Of a DNA stretch of 64,000 nucleotides, positions 12,015-22,527 are shown in pieces. The notes beneath the pieces were generated by a model, which did no database searches, was not told where the DNA came from, and saw nothing but the letters and a program-made list of their open reading frames with translations. Within the stretch, counting starts at the first letter, position 1. The number at the start of each line of letters is the position of its first letter. Source of the DNA: Plazaster borealis (Eukaryota > Echinodermata > Asteroidea > Forcipulatida > Labidiasteridae); the NCBI GenBank assembly GCA_021014325.1, contig CM037464.1, forward strand, positions 9,207,127-9,271,126. Reading direction: 5' to 3'. Both the position numbers and the translations under genes were made by a program.

Positions 12015-12394
12015 AGTTTTATTTCTTAATCATATTTTCATTTATTGTCAATATTTTTATTTTTTATTTTATAAAGTAATGTACGTTTAAGGTATGTTTT
12101 TAAAATATATGTATAATTTTTTTTTTTTTTTTTTTTTTTTTAGTCATATCTGTGCATGCTTATTTGGGGTTTTTTTTCCTTGTGTTTTTATTTAATTTGT
12201 AATTGTTGCTTTTTTGTAAGTTTTGTATTTCCGAAGATTGTTTTTATTTTATTGGTTAATTATAAACATACATATCTATATATAGGCTGTATGAATTCAT
12301 TGTAAATTACCCTTTCCTGTAATTGGCGGCTCGTCCGCTGTTGGTTTGGTCAAATAAAAAAAATATAAAAAAAATTTAAAAAAAAAAAAAATTA

Positions 12395-12615
12395 TTAAAT
12401 AAAATATCGCTAGCTTCAAAAAGATAGCAATTGTTCATTTAAATTAATACAGGATCTTTTGCTTATAGGTAAAAACTATTCTCAACTTAACATTCTCGTT
12501 ACTTTATTCTTTATCATATAGGCCTAAAGATCGTGATGGAAGACAGAAACGGCCAGAAGCGCTCATCTCAAACTGGACACAGCCTTTATGAAGTTAGCGA
12601 TATTTTAATTTTTAT
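12395..12615. repeat. Small inverted repeat right of LINE 1
   Basis: AATAAAATATCGCTAGCTTC at about 12,399 pairs with GAAGTTAGCGATATTTTAAT at about 12,591. Probably part of the foldback element into which the LINE inserted. Confidence 0.5.
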
Positions 12616-12737
12616 TGAATGAAATTTTATGATTATGATACCATCTTAATTTAAATGCCTACGGCTGTATACGGGATATTGTCTCGTGGTTCATGTCTTG
12701 CTTAGCCCCACGTACCATGGACCCAGAATACCCGGAC

Positions 12738-13105
12738 TCTCTGAATTAACATTTTACGTTCGATTTTTATAATTATTTAAACAATTTATTCTTAATCTGA
12801 ATATATAGTGTCTTTTGTAAAACACTCAAAAATTACTAATTGGGGGGGGGGAAATCCGAGTTTAATTTGGTGCAGTAATTAACTTTTATACGGCTGGAAG
12901 TAAAACTAACTCCAAAGATCATGTGATTTATCGGAACCGAAATTTGATTTGGATAAATCTTGACACCTAATTTTGTTGATAAATGCTCGAAAACGGCAAA
13001 ATTTAATGATTTATTTTATGTACCGCTCTACTCTACCCCTGGAAGAACTTTAGTGAAGTTTGGGTCTATTTTGTATCTAACAATATCCCAACGAAGCCGG
13101 TGTGT
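12738..13105 (+). repeat. Dispersed repeat, copy 1 of 2
   Basis: About 365 bp, collinear with 26,105-26,462: both share TTACGTTCGA near the left end, GGCTGGAAGTAAAACTA in the middle, and CCCAACGAAGCCGGTGTGT at the right end. No coding capacity. Probably a MITE, because the right end in copy 2 runs into CCCTTTAAA. Confidence 0.7.
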
Positions 13106-13108
13106 ACA

Positions 13109-13397
13109 TTAAAGGGGACGCATTGCCTTCGGATTGGGCGCTCTCGGCTATAAAAAGCGTTTGTTATGAAATGAATAAGGTTGGAAAGATGTTTTGAAAT
13201 AAAATTTAATGATCCACACAAATATACTTCAAAACTGTGTGGTGTCTGATTTCCTTCATGAACTAACACGGTCCACCATTGTGTAGAACCAAATTTTCGA
13301 ATCAACATAATGTTAAAAAAATTGTTCCAACCATAAATTCATAACAAACGCTATTATAGCCCAAAGCGCCCAATCTGAAGGCAACGTGTCCCTTTTA
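13109..13397. mobile_element. MITE with about 50-bp imperfect TIRs
   Basis: Left AAAGGGGACGCATTGCCTTC...AAAGCGTTTGTTATGAA; right TTCATAACAAACGCT...GAAGGCAACGTGTCCCTTTT. The interior has no coding capacity. It directly abuts the dispersed repeat ending at 13,105. Confidence 0.8.
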
Positions 13398-14177
13398 GTA
13401 TGACGGGCTTTGTGCCAAAAGTGAACTTATTCCTAGCAATTCTACTCTACTGTTTATTAGTTCAGTAGATGCTCGACATAATAAAATTAAAATCAGCTAC
13501 GGTTTGATGCTTACGATGACATCTATTAATTATTTACTCATAAAATGCATTAATGATAGCGACGAGGCACGCCACCTGACGTTGTTTGTTTTTTTCACAT
13601 GCGGATTTGCCTGAGTGAGTGTTATAACTTAAAATAACGGACACGATGGTCTTATAAGTTATATGGATATGCACACGGCCAAAACCTTGTGTAAGCTTTC
13701 GTGGTGCAGACTTGACGGATGGAAAATATAAAGAACGATATCACGAAAGTTACCAAGGTACTTCATAGAGGGAGGATACATCGCTGTCTTCAAAACAAGC
13801 CATCATTCCGATCTTCTGATGTAAGCGACATTTTAAAGGGACGAGGCTTCATTTAACAAGAGTTCATTCAAATAAAGAGTACAAAATTCATTCAAACAAA
13901 GTTTCTAGTTTCCATTTGAAGAGTAACTTCGAAGGGCTCACATTATTTGTGACTATGAACATTTACAAAATGGTAACAAAGGGGTTAACATTTAGAAAAT
14001 GTAAACTTTCAAACTTTAAAAGTCTTTCACTGTTTGTTTATTATTTGATCATTACCTATCAAGTATCTCAAGCGCACAGCATAGGTGTACTTTTAAGGTG
14101 ACGGGGACAGAAATCACCATCTTGCAATCTGCTCTCACAGGACAAGCATAATTGTATAGAGTCAACGATTTAAAAGG
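13398..14177. other. Non-coding stretch, nothing recognised
   Basis: No gene, RNA or clear repeat that I can support. Confidence 0.4.
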
Positions 14178-14402
14178 CACAGTGCAAAAACTGGGGTGTT
14201 AAAATTGACACCATCGGTGTTATCACCTATAAATACCGAATAGAGAATCAAAATTAACACCATAGGGTGTTAAAATAACACCAATGTAATTGTTTTGGCA
14301 GAAATTAGTGTTATTTTAACACCCTATAATGGTGAACATTTTTATTCTAAATGTGACAGCACCTTAGGTGTCAATTTTAACACCCCAGTTTTTGCATTGT
14401 AG
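14178..14402. mobile_element. MITE, TIR CAGTGCAAAAACTGG, iterated GGTGTTAAAAT
   Basis: The left end CAGTGCAAAAACTGGGGTG and right end CACCCCAGTTTTTGCATTG are inverted repeats continuing into TTAAAATTGACACC. The interior repeats the words GGTGTTAAAAT and ATTTTAACACC in both orientations. Its terminus resembles that of the larger element at 38,779-40,041. Confidence 0.75.
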
Positions 14403-14559
14403 GGTATACCTTTGAATTACTCAAAAAATTAAACACCAGAAAAATTTAGTCGGTATAAGAAGCAGTGTAGCTGTTGATAATGTGTAAGATTTTGAGAAAC
14501 GATTTCCATCTAAGGGATGTGGTTTTTACGGAGCTCCTTAGCAAAATATCAAAATTATT

Positions 14560-14715
14560 TTGTTACCACGAAATATTATTTCGTTACCACAAAATATTAT
14601 TTCATTCCCTCGTAATGCTTTTTTCGTCCCCTCGAAATCTTATTTCGTCCCCTCGAAATTATTTCGTTCCCCTCGAAATAATAGTTTGTTCTCACGAAAA
14701 AACTTAAAGGGAACG
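14560..14715. repeat. Degenerate 20-22-bp tandem repeat
   Basis: About seven units of the type TATTTCGTTCCCCTCGAAA. The word TTCCCTCGAA also builds the longer array at 25,545-26,075. Confidence 0.65.
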
Positions 14716-14739
14716 AAATAATATGTCAAGGAATAGCCA

Positions 14740-15020
14740 CTGCCCAAGAGTGAAACTGATCAACAAGGAGGAGGTTATCGTTTTGTAGACATTAACTCAG
14801 CTCTGGAGCTGGGTGCACAAGCTGTACTTGATCACCAACCACATCCTGAGTGTGATGGTCAACCAAACCTATTGGCAGAGGCAGAAGAGCGTAGAGGTTT
14901 AGCCGTCTCAGAGGTGATGTCCTGCAAAAAGTGTGGTTTTCAAACACAAACGACAAAACTGTACAGTGAGATACCTAATGAGGGTAGGAAGCGAGGACGT
15001 CGCACTGCAACCCCAAACAT
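14740..15020 (+). pseudogene. MULE transposase, N-terminal block
   Basis: An open frame from 14,761 encodes GGYRFVDINSALELG, a variable stretch, AEERRGLAVSEVMSCKKCGF and a basic GRKRGRRTATPN end. This is the arrangement of the N-terminal domain of Mutator-like transposases of metazoan MULEs: a YR(F/L)VD entry motif, then EERRGLA before a CxxC zinc-binding knuckle. The frame stops exactly where LINE 2 begins (15,021) and resumes at 21,029 with MSFKVGLQNTG, the expected next block. ACAT is present at both junctions. In an intact element the protein cuts and pastes DNA at its terminal repeats. Here only the N terminus is left and no start codon is assigned. The family call rests on motif memory and was not tested by a profile search. 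Confidence 0.7.
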
Positions 15021-15061
15021 AATAATAATAATAATAATAATAAATAACGCTTAAAATAATA

Positions 15062-15123
15062 TTTTAATGTGTACAGCGCCTTAAATCCATGACTGGACCC
15101 CAAGGCGCTGTACACATTAAAAT
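15062..15123 (-). other. LINE 2 3'-end hairpin
   Basis: TTTTAATGTGTACAGCGCCTT and AAGGCGCTGTACACATTAAAA form a perfect 20-bp-class stem with a 19-nt loop. It sits next to the ATT-repeat tail, as in L2/CR1-like LINEs whose own RT recognises a 3' stem-loop. The role in priming is inference from those families. Confidence 0.7.
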
Positions 15124-15622
15124 AGCAACAAACAGAGTAAAACAAAAACCAAAGAGCATAAACGATTTCTAAAAATAAAAACTACAAAAATGGACCAGCC
15201 ATACCGCGAAATTTAAAACGTTATGGAAAAGCACTACTATAAAAAGATTAGTAAAACTTACAATACTTCAAAAAGGTGTCCACCAGAAACTACACTAACA
15301 ATTATATTATACCAGGGGTCGATCCCGCAAAGAGTCAGGACCAGTCCTTTTAAGACTAGTCCCAGGAGAAATTAAAACGTATGGCCAGTCTCAAAATTAG
15401 GACGAGTAACTTGTCCCAACTTGAGATAAGACTAGCCCTATAACTCTCTATGAAATCCACCCCCAGGAGAAACAATGACCTTAGTCATTTAAAACAACAC
15501 ACCAAAAAGTTACAAAGATATGAAAATAACACACAAATGAAAGCATGTTAAAGTTACAATAACAATTACATAAAAATGTCACTCAGGAGAAAAAACATTC
15601 ACATAAGGAGTAGGCAATGTAC

Positions 15623-16776
15623 TTAGTTAAAAGCCAGTTTAAAAAGATAAGTCTTCAGGATTGTCTTAAAACGATCCAGTGAATTTGATGCTCGTATGTG
15701 TTCCGGTAGAGAGTTCCATAGACTTGGGGCTGACTGTGAGAACGCTCGATCACCATAAAAAGCAGTGCGTCCTTTTACTGGTTGGCACAGACGATTCTTG
15801 GACGAAGACCGAAGAGTGCGATTCGGTTGGTATGGAGTTATCATCTCACTCAGATAAACAGGAGCGAGCTCATGGAGAATTTTATATGTTAGTAGCAGGA
15901 GTTTGAATTTAATACTATGTGCCACAGGCAACCAGTGCAGACTGAAGAGCACAGGCTGTATGTGATCCCGATATTTAGTTCTTGAGACAAGTCTCGCAGC
16001 TGAGTTTTGAATTCTCTGCAACTTGGCAATATCACTGGCAGGAAGACCAAATAGTAAACTATTACAATAGTCTAAACGAGACGTTACAAAAGCATGTATC
16101 AGTCGTTCCGATGCCTTCTTGTCCAGGTATTTACGAATCTGACTAATTTTATGAAGAGCAAACGAAGATGATTTTGTGACGGAACGGACATGTTCTTTCA
16201 TTGCCAAAGTGCTATCAATGATGACACCTACATCTCTTACAGAATTTGTTGTAGCAACTGGTGATTCTCCAATGATGATTTGAGGTTGGGAGGGAACTTT
16301 TAAAAATCGAGAACTCAGATGAACAACCTCAGTCTTTGAATCGTTTAAGGCCATTTTGTTTTGGACTGCCCAAGCTTTTATGTCGCGGACACATCTTTCA
16401 ATTGTTGTGATGGCTTCCGAACGCGTAGCAGGATCAAAAATCACATACAGCTGAGTATCATCCGCGTAACTCATGTGATGTATTCCGTGACTGTTGATGA
16501 TGTCGCTGATCGGAGCAGAGTACATTGTGAACAAGGTAGGTCCGAGTACGGAACCCTGTGGAACGCCCTCTTCAAGTGGTAACTCTATTGATGGGACACC
16601 GGAGATATCGACATACTGACGACGACCTTGAATGTAAGATGCAAACCAATCAAGTGCGGTATTCGAAATTCCGTATCGGCAATGCAGACGTTTAAGTAGG
16701 ATGTAATGGTTTATCGTGTCGAATGCCGAAGAGAAATCAAGAAGCAATAAAATGGCTTCCTGATGACGATCGACAG
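15623..16776 (-). pseudogene. LINE 2 RT palm and ORF2 C terminus
   Basis: Contains LLLDFSSAFDTINH (RT motif A), GVPQGSVLGPTLF, the catalytic box SYADDTQLYV, and VRDVGVIID. The usual C-terminal tail of this LINE type follows (LQRIQNSAARLV, LHWLPVAHSIKFKLLLLTYK, LWNSLPEHIR), ending at a stop at 15,623. The sequence is remarkably open for over 370 codons, so the insertion is not very old. It is a fragment only because the upstream half is separated by the LTR at 16,777. The frame runs on into 17,624-17,876 when the LTR is set aside. Confidence 0.9.
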
Positions 16777-17619
16777 TGTTATGAGATCCTAATACATGTA
16801 CATTAGTTACGTGTGTTCAACGCACGCTGTCAATCATTCTTTGTGGTGTAAGGTCGTTAACCCTAGTGGGCGGTGCTAATAGAATGATCTAGGCTCTGGA
16901 AGTTTGAAGTTGGTTTTAGAACTTTCCAGAAATCAACACAAATCCTTTGTATACAGGCTGGGGATCAATCTTCGAGGGGACACAAATACTCAACACTGGT
17001 GGAAGCTACGACTTCTGTGATTGTGATTCAACTCGTTGGAGGAGCTTTTGGTAGAGTTCGCTTTTGACCGAGTGCAGTTAAAGAGCTTAATTTAAATCCG
17101 GAAAGGACAGTTTCGAACTTAATCTACAGTTCGGTATTTTGGGGTCTTCTTCCCCATATTTTGTGGCGGGTGTCAGATTGTGTACCCGTTGTTGCTTCGT
17201 CTTCTTCTGGACATTTTTCGGAGTGAGTTCGCCCCGTGATAGCTCATAGTCACATCGGCAAAGAACTGTTTTACCGCCCCTGGAGTTGATCGTTTTAGAG
17301 CCAGTGTATGTGATCCTCGCTGTATCTTCTGTTGCCGTGATCCTCGCCTGTATTTCATCCCGGTTGACGTATTAGCCTGTGAGATTACTTATTTTGTATA
17401 CGATCTATTTTAATGTACACTTGTTTTACTCAATCATTGTACGTTTGTTAAACCCAATAGGTATTTGAAGTGGCCGATAGTTTCATTATTAAATCACTTT
17501 GATTCTGTGTTCTTTACATCCGTGTCACCTTGTTTGATTTCTTTGTTGCATCTGAGAAAATTCAGGCTTTTTGAGTGATTTATATTCACGGATAGTTTGG
17601 AGATTTTTGGATCGTAACA
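16777..17619. mobile_element. Solo LTR, 843 bp, TSD ACAG
   Basis: It starts TGTTATGAGATCC and ends GGATCGTAACA. ACAG flanks both sides (16,773-16,776 and 17,620-17,623). It is the same family as 10,777-11,597 with scattered differences and short indels, so the two insertions are independent. The LINE reading frame continues across it once one ACAG copy is dropped. That dates this insertion after the LINE. Confidence 0.9.
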
Positions 17620-17623
17620 ACAG

Positions 17624-17876
17624 CTTGAAGAAGATCGTTGTGGACGCGAACCAGCGCTGTCTCAGTTGAATGAAATCTACGATAGGCTGATTGTCTCTGT
17701 ACATACAGACCGCGTTGCTGTAGATAGGCGTTCAACTGTGAAGATGCAACCCGTTCTATGGTTTTGAACAAGAACTTCAAATTTGATATCGGTCTGTAAT
17801 TGTTGAGGTGTTCGACATCAAGAGATGGTTTCTTAATCAAGGGCACAACTCTAGCAATTTTTAGTTCTGGTGGCAC
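17624..17876 (-). pseudogene. LINE 2 RT fingers block
   Basis: Reads VPPELKIARVVPLIKKP, NNYRPISNL, ERVASSQL and FHSTETALVRVHNDLLQAV, the classic fingers and pre-motif-A blocks of non-LTR RTs. It is bounded on the right by the hAT-like insertion (TSD copy GGTGGCAC at 17,869-17,876) and on the left by the solo LTR. Confidence 0.88.
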
Positions 17877-18352
17877 CATGGGCGTCAAACAGGGGGGGGG
17901 GGACAGGGGGACATGTCCCCCCCCAAGTTTTCAAGGGTGGGGGACACAATATCAAATTTCCCCCCCATGTTTTTCGCCCATGCCGTTATTACATTAGTGT
18001 AAAAACCGGACAAGTGGACTAAAACGCCTGCTATCTCCTGCTACTTTGAATCTCAGCGTGATTGGAGACGAACATTTTTCAAAGTGCTCAGATCGACCTT
18101 AGATTAATTCTGTAATTTGTACGCCGACCCTCCCACTCTTTACACGCTGAGCGCTCTAACGTAATTTTGCCATTTCCTGGATGTACTTGAACGATGAATA
18201 TCAGCACAAAGCAATGGGCGTATACACTGCCCTGGACATTGCAAGCAGTCTGCTCCATGATAAATTTTTATATTCAGCCATCTGCTAGGATGATTACACG
18301 GCCTACATCTTGTCTCTTACAACAAGACCGGATTGATATTTTCAGCAAGACG

Positions 18353-18388
18353 CTTGTTTGTTTGTTTGTTTGTTTGTTTGTTTGTTTG
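18353..18388. repeat. (TTTG)n microsatellite
   Basis: About nine uninterrupted TTTG units inside the hAT-like element, followed by a T-rich tract. Confidence 0.9.
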
Positions 18389-18986
18389 ATTGTTTTTTTA
18401 TTTATTATTTTTTTGGTGCTATGTTTTTGTCTGTTTTGTTGTTGTTTTTGTTCCTTTTATTGTCTTGTGTTGTTTTTGTTGTTCTTGTGTTGTTGAGGTC
18501 GAATAATTAACAACAATAATAGCAATATTATTCCAAACACATGCCAGGATCACAACTCATTAATTTTTTCTGAGTTTGCTTAACAGTTTGTTTGTAAAAG
18601 ATTTGTATTTGTTCTGATAGAGTATTTTAAAGTAGAAACATCCTGTATAACTTAGATATTCTATAAATCGGTCCATTGTTTTAAGCTTCAGCAGTTGTCC
18701 TTAAAATTTGATACATTTGATATCTTTGAAATATGGCATAGGCCCTACACGAAATATTCATCAAATTTTAATCAACATCCTTTCTTTTTCTTTTCATCGC
18801 TTACTGTATTGTTACGCACAAAGGTGGAAATGTATGTTACTGGAAGTGGCCTTAAAAAAGGGATGATAAAACTTTCTATCTGAAAATCAAAAGATAACAA
18901 AAGTGAAAGAACCTATCATAAACAACCATGGACTTTACAAGTTTCCTGAACCGAAGCAAAATTGTTAATTTTACAATCCATGAGAG

Positions 18987-20058
18987 CAGGGGCGGATACG
19001 GGGGGGCGTGGGCGTCAGCCCCCCCCAAAAAAAAAACCTTTTCTATTTTCTTTTTTAGTACTGCCTGTTTAAAAATTAGCCACAAGTGTGTGTGGTGTAA
19101 ATTTTCCCCCAGAGGCAGGATTGATTTCTTTGTCATACTATACCATTCACATTTTTTCTTTCTGCCAAAATGAATCTTTTATGATATGTCACTTGTAATT
19201 GTTTATTAGATTTGCAACAGTAACGTTATAACATTCGAAACCTGATGTGCCAATTTGTCCGGGATAATACGACAGTTAGCTTGAATTTGAAAAAACGATC
19301 TTACCCACTAGTGAATATGTGAATATGCATGAAACCAGATAATGCAGCGACCAGATCCAAACGTGAGATTTGTGGGATTACAATTTTCTTTGAGTAAAAT
19401 TAGAAGATTGATATGGATCAAAAGTGCTTATAAAAAGTGTGTCTATTTCTCTGTTTTAGGCCAACAGAGGCTTGATTTTTCACCCCTCAAAAGGCCAAAA
19501 GCTCAGAGCTTCCGCCAGGGGCTTCGCCCCCTGGACCCCCATCGGGGCTTCACCCCTAGACCCCACTATTAATGTTACAGTAACATTTTCCAGTAAATTT
19601 AGAAGAGTGAAATGAATCAGAAGTGCTTAAAAAGTGTTTCTATTTCTCTGTTTTTGGTTATTATATTGAAAATTGCACTATCATATCGTTTGTCTCACCA
19701 TGGAGGAAGGATCCTCCTCAGCCAACACTTTTTTGTCCCTGAATAAATATTAATTGTAGACTGCATTTTTATTTTATAACTCAGGATGGCTGATTCAATG
19801 ACTCCCAACTCGAAAATGATGATTAAATAATGATCTTGCAAAAACAAAATTGGTTAAAGTGGTCAGATCCTGCATGAGATCGCACCACAGAGCATCTAGA
19901 ATCCTAACTGTTTCGGAGCATGTAGGCGGGCCCCTGAACCCATGCCGTTAGGGCTTCGAGTTACGCGTTCTCAGGCGCCACAAATTGCATTCACCCTTAA
20001 TTTTGCTGCTTGGTACATTTTCACGCCCCCCGTTTGGAAAATCCTGGATCCGCCCCTG
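18987..20058. mobile_element. Nested element with CAGGGGCGGAT termini
   Basis: The left end CAGGGGCGGATACGGGGGGG and right end ATCCTGGATCCGCCCCTG are inverted. GAGAG directly adjoins both sides (18,982-18,986 and 20,059-20,063). The terminus belongs to the family of the MITE at 8,753-8,937. Non-coding, 1,072 bp. The flanking duplication is 5 bp rather than the 8 expected for hAT, so border or superfamily may be wrong. Confidence 0.6.
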
Positions 20059-20615
20059 GAGAGTTTATTGTTTTTTGTTCTAAATAGGACACCATCACTA
20101 TGAAAATGAGTAAACAAATTTGGCATGTCCTCTGCGTGTAGCGCGAGTTACCGATGTTCGCCGCTGTCCCATGCATACAAAAGTAAAACCCCCAAAAATG
20201 TCAAAATACTATGAGGATCTAGCCTTGAATGTTGGTTGTTTAATACCTGGAGCATATAGTATGTAAAAAGATAACTTGAATTGTAGCACGAGTCACAGTG
20301 GAATTGCCCATAAGAATAATAGGCCTATATCATGTATGTTGGTCTTTTATTTAAGTGTCGCTTGTTCTATCTCTCTCTGAACCAAGTCCAAGTTTGATAT
20401 GTAAATAATTATAGCAAGGAGAGCTTTTGTAGGTTGTTCAAACATGCTAAAGCCCAACAGCTTCAGGGGGCTCCGCCCCCTGAACCCCCGCCAAGGGCTT
20501 CGCCCCTGGACCCCCCACCAGGGGCCCTTGAGCGGGCCCCTGGACCCCACGCCGAAAATGATCCTGATGTCCCCCCCCCCACATTTCAAGACGGATTGAC
20601 GCCCCTGGGTGGCAC

Positions 20616-21028
20616 AACTCCGGTTGTCAATGATTGGTTGATAATACACGTTATGCTGGGAACTAGCGAATCTAAACACTGTTTCAAGACTGTTCCAGGA
20701 AGCGGGTCGAGTGGACATGACTTTATTGCAGATTCACTGATGACTTTCCGGACCTCACTTTCGGTTACTTCACTAAATGAGCTGAAAGTATGCTCACACA
20801 ATTCTGAAATATCAACAGATGTGGTAGGTTGTGGTATGGTGTCAAGGTTGCTGCAGAGATTATTGGTCTTTGTATAAAAGAAGTCTGCGAAGTCATTAGC
20901 TAGAGTCTGTGCACAGTCATGCGGAGGGAGTACTTGACGCTTGACGGGGGTAGCTCGAAAAAAGGTGTCAACAAGCTGAAACAATCATTGCCGAGTGTCA
21001 CAGCCAACTACCTTGGCCCTGTAGTACG
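20616..21028 (-). pseudogene. LINE 2 ORF2 segment upstream of RT
   Basis: Reads YYRAKVVGCDTRQ, an in-frame stop, then LFQLVDTFFRA, LANDFADFFYTKT, SEVRKVISESAIKSCPLDPL and TTGVVPP, the usual linker and first RT block (KSCPLDPLP). It runs into the TSD of the 8-bp element. The LINE starts abruptly here, so it is 5' truncated. Confidence 0.82.
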
Positions 21029-21349
21029 ACATGTCTTTCAAAGTTGGCCTGCAGAACACTGGCATTGCAACCGCAGGTGCGAGGAGGCTCTTGACATCAA
21101 TGGACACAGCTGTACCATCCACTAGTGGGCTGCAAAAGATTTCAAACAAATGTTGTGAAATCATCAAGAACAAAAACATCAGGGACATGACACACAAGAG
21201 GAAACTAATGAAAGACATCCGTGAGCTCCAAGGCTTTGAACGAGAAAGCACAATATTGCAGTTGAAATGGACAGGCAGTACAATTATCCTCTACGAAACT
21301 GCAGGAAAAAACAGTTTGTCCCTGCAACACAGACAAGTATGGTGTTCTA
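21029..21349 (+). pseudogene. MULE transposase, middle block
   Basis: Continues the block ending at 15,020. It reads MSFKVGLQNTGIATAGARRL, LTSMDTAVPSTSGLQK, KCCEIIKNKN and a basic helix. After a frameshift near 21,245 it reads NIAVEMDRQYNYPLRNCRKK then FVPATQTSMVF and a stop. These blocks follow the CxxC domain in metazoan MULE transposases. The continuation (catalytic DDE core) is absent. The sequence passes into an inverted GTCGCCGTC-rich repeat and the long-TIR elements, and the C-terminal block appears only at 27,286. Confidence 0.68.
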
Positions 21350-21354
21350 AAGAC

Positions 21355-21440
21355 GACAGGTCGCGTCGCCGTCGCCGTCGCCGTCTCATTTTATAGCCCA
21401 TTAACCTGTGCATAAAACCCCCGATTCACGGGCGACGGCG
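21355..21440. repeat. GCC-GTC rich inverted motif
   Basis: GTCGCGTCGCCGTCGCCGTC at about 21,359 is echoed inverted by GGGCGACGGCGACGATCGC at 21,429. It is likely the end of another small element that interrupts the MULE. Confidence 0.45.
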
Positions 21441-21565
21441 ACGATCGCAATTTCTGAACTCTTGAGGGCGCAACAGTACATTTCACTTAGATTGCTTGAT
21501 CGATTGCTGTCACCTACGGAAGCGTATTTAGGACATTTTATTATGGCCAAAAAGATTGCTAATTC

Positions 21566-21665
21566 GCCCGGGCGACTTACTATTTCGCCCGGGCGATTCA
21601 CTATTTCGCCCGGGCGATTTACTAATTCGCTCGGGCGATTTACTATTTCGCCCAGGCGATTTAGT
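21566..21665. repeat. Subterminal CGCCCGGGCGA tandem array (left)
   Basis: Five units of about 20-21 bp, each a palindromic CGCCCGGGCG core plus ATTTACTATTT or a variant. The inverted counterpart with four units is at 24,240-24,318. The resulting short frames (RPGDLL repeats) are not genes. Confidence 0.9.
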
Positions 21666-21843
21666 TTTGTATTGGTCTTGTTGTCCATGCCCGTGTAGTT
21701 ATCAATGCCACTCGTGTAGTCATCACTTCGGTGACTGATTTCCACCAACAACAACACACTATTTCAGTACGGCTTTATAACGCCCTTTTATGGCTTTATA
21801 ACACTCTAATTATAACGCACTAATCATAAAGTCCTAATTTACC

Positions 21844-22178
21844 CTATCAGGGCCTGGCTTTTGGGGACTAACGGGACGGGGAAACCCCCCCCCCCTCCCC
21901 GCTTTTTTTCTTGACCGATTTTTATGACACTTAGAGGGAATTGTTTTCTAGTTTTTTGCCCGTTTTGGGGTAAAAAAAAGTATTGTTTCCATTATTTCCT
22001 TAATAGTTGTCCAAATGCTATAAAGCATTGCAAACTTGTTTATTTTGACATAGGCCCACTATTTTATCTTCTCACTCGGGTCGCCATTGGGGTGGAATAA
22101 TCGGTGCCAAGTGTGCAATGGTGATGCTTGGTTGACAATTCTTTATTTCTTGGCCTGAAAATTTGGAAATTGGCATGT
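21844..22178. repeat. Dispersed repeat carrying a TTAA MITE
   Basis: The segment from about 22,005 (GCTATAAAGCATTGCAAACT) to 22,178 is repeated at 63,660-63,821 and more distantly at 23,580-23,690. A C-tract (21,885-21,900) lies to its left. Confidence 0.7.
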
Positions 22179-22527
22179 TAAAGGCAGGGTGTAGGCCTAC
22201 TATTGGTAATTACCCTCCATGTCAATTACCATAAAAACTTACTTGATAAAGAGCACTGGGGAGCTGTCAATGATAGGCCCCTATTTAACAAAAACATAGA
22301 AACGACCCCTAATAATGTAGTTTTAGAGAAATTTTTTCACGCAAACATTTGAATCTGACTGCACACAATTCTATGCAACAATGGTGTTTTTCTCTTATTA
22401 TTTCCTTGCAACTTCGATGATCAAGAGAGGCAAAATTTTCACAGGTTTATTATTTTATTCATGTTGGGATACACCAAGTGAAGATACTGGTCTTTGACAA
22501 TTACCAAAAGTATACCCGCCTTTAAGA
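22179..22527. mobile_element. piggyBac-like MITE at a TTAA site
   Basis: Starts TTAA-AGGCAGGGTGTAGGCC and ends ATACCCGCCT-TTAA. The right half is shared with the MITEs at 7,852 and 58,204 (GGGATACACCAAGTGAAGA, GGTCTTTGACAATTACC). The paralogous locus at 23,575-23,715 has a single TTAA at the same point and no element, so it is an empty site. Confidence 0.8.

Larger units (their letters stand above)
9511..12390 (+). mobile_element. 5'-truncated non-LTR retrotransposon (LINE 1)
   Basis: It carries the RT half of ORF2 (9,517-10,533 and beyond), is split by a solo LTR (10,777-11,597), and continues through the C-terminal ORF2 region to about 12,014. A T-rich 3' UTR follows, with an AAATAAAAA-type A-rich tail near 12,350-12,390. 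No endonuclease region is seen, so the copy is 5' truncated. The RT sequence is of the Jockey/CR1 type. The copy is dead. Confidence 0.85.
9432..12712. repeat. Inverted repeat enclosing LINE and solo LTR
   Basis: The left arm 9,432-9,510 (GGGGCTAAGCAAGACAT... to ATGGGATCATAATCG) is matched inverted at 12,631-12,712 with few differences. Between them lies the whole LINE 9,511-12,390. A short word, AAACTGGACACAGCCT, flanks both sides in direct orientation (9,402 and 12,568). The likely meaning is that the LINE landed inside an older foldback element. Confidence 0.65.
17877..20607. mobile_element. hAT-like DNA element with perfect 8-bp TSD
   Basis: It starts CATGGGCGTCAA and ends TTGACGCCCCTG, and is flanked by a perfect 8-bp duplication GGTGGCAC (17,869-17,876 and 20,608-20,615) inside the LINE 2 RT frame. 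The 8-bp TSD and CAGGGGCG-type terminus point to hAT or a relative. The 2.73-kb interior has no transposase frame. It contains G/C runs next to both ends, a GTTT microsatellite, and another inserted element (18,987-20,058). Repeated GGGGCTTCGCCCC words at 19,510-19,560 and 20,465-20,545 are typical of such non-autonomous families. Confidence 0.85.
15021..21028 (-). mobile_element. LINE 2 (CR1/L2-like), host of nested insertions
   Basis: On the minus strand this reads from a 5' truncation at 21,028 (YYRAKVVG..., just before the RT domain) through RT and ORF2 C terminus to a 3' UTR. The UTR ends in a conserved hairpin (15,062-15,123) and an ATT microsatellite tail (15,021-15,044). ACAT flanks both ends (15,017-15,020 and 21,029-21,032). 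Removing it joins two MULE blocks in frame. It is split by a solo LTR (16,777-17,619) and by an 8-bp-TSD element (17,877-20,607). The unexpanded length is about 2.4 kb. Confidence 0.85.

Noticed and set aside
21401..21757. Frame with NRPGEIVNRPGE repeats
   Set aside because: Translation of the CGCCCGGGCGA subterminal array of the foldback element.
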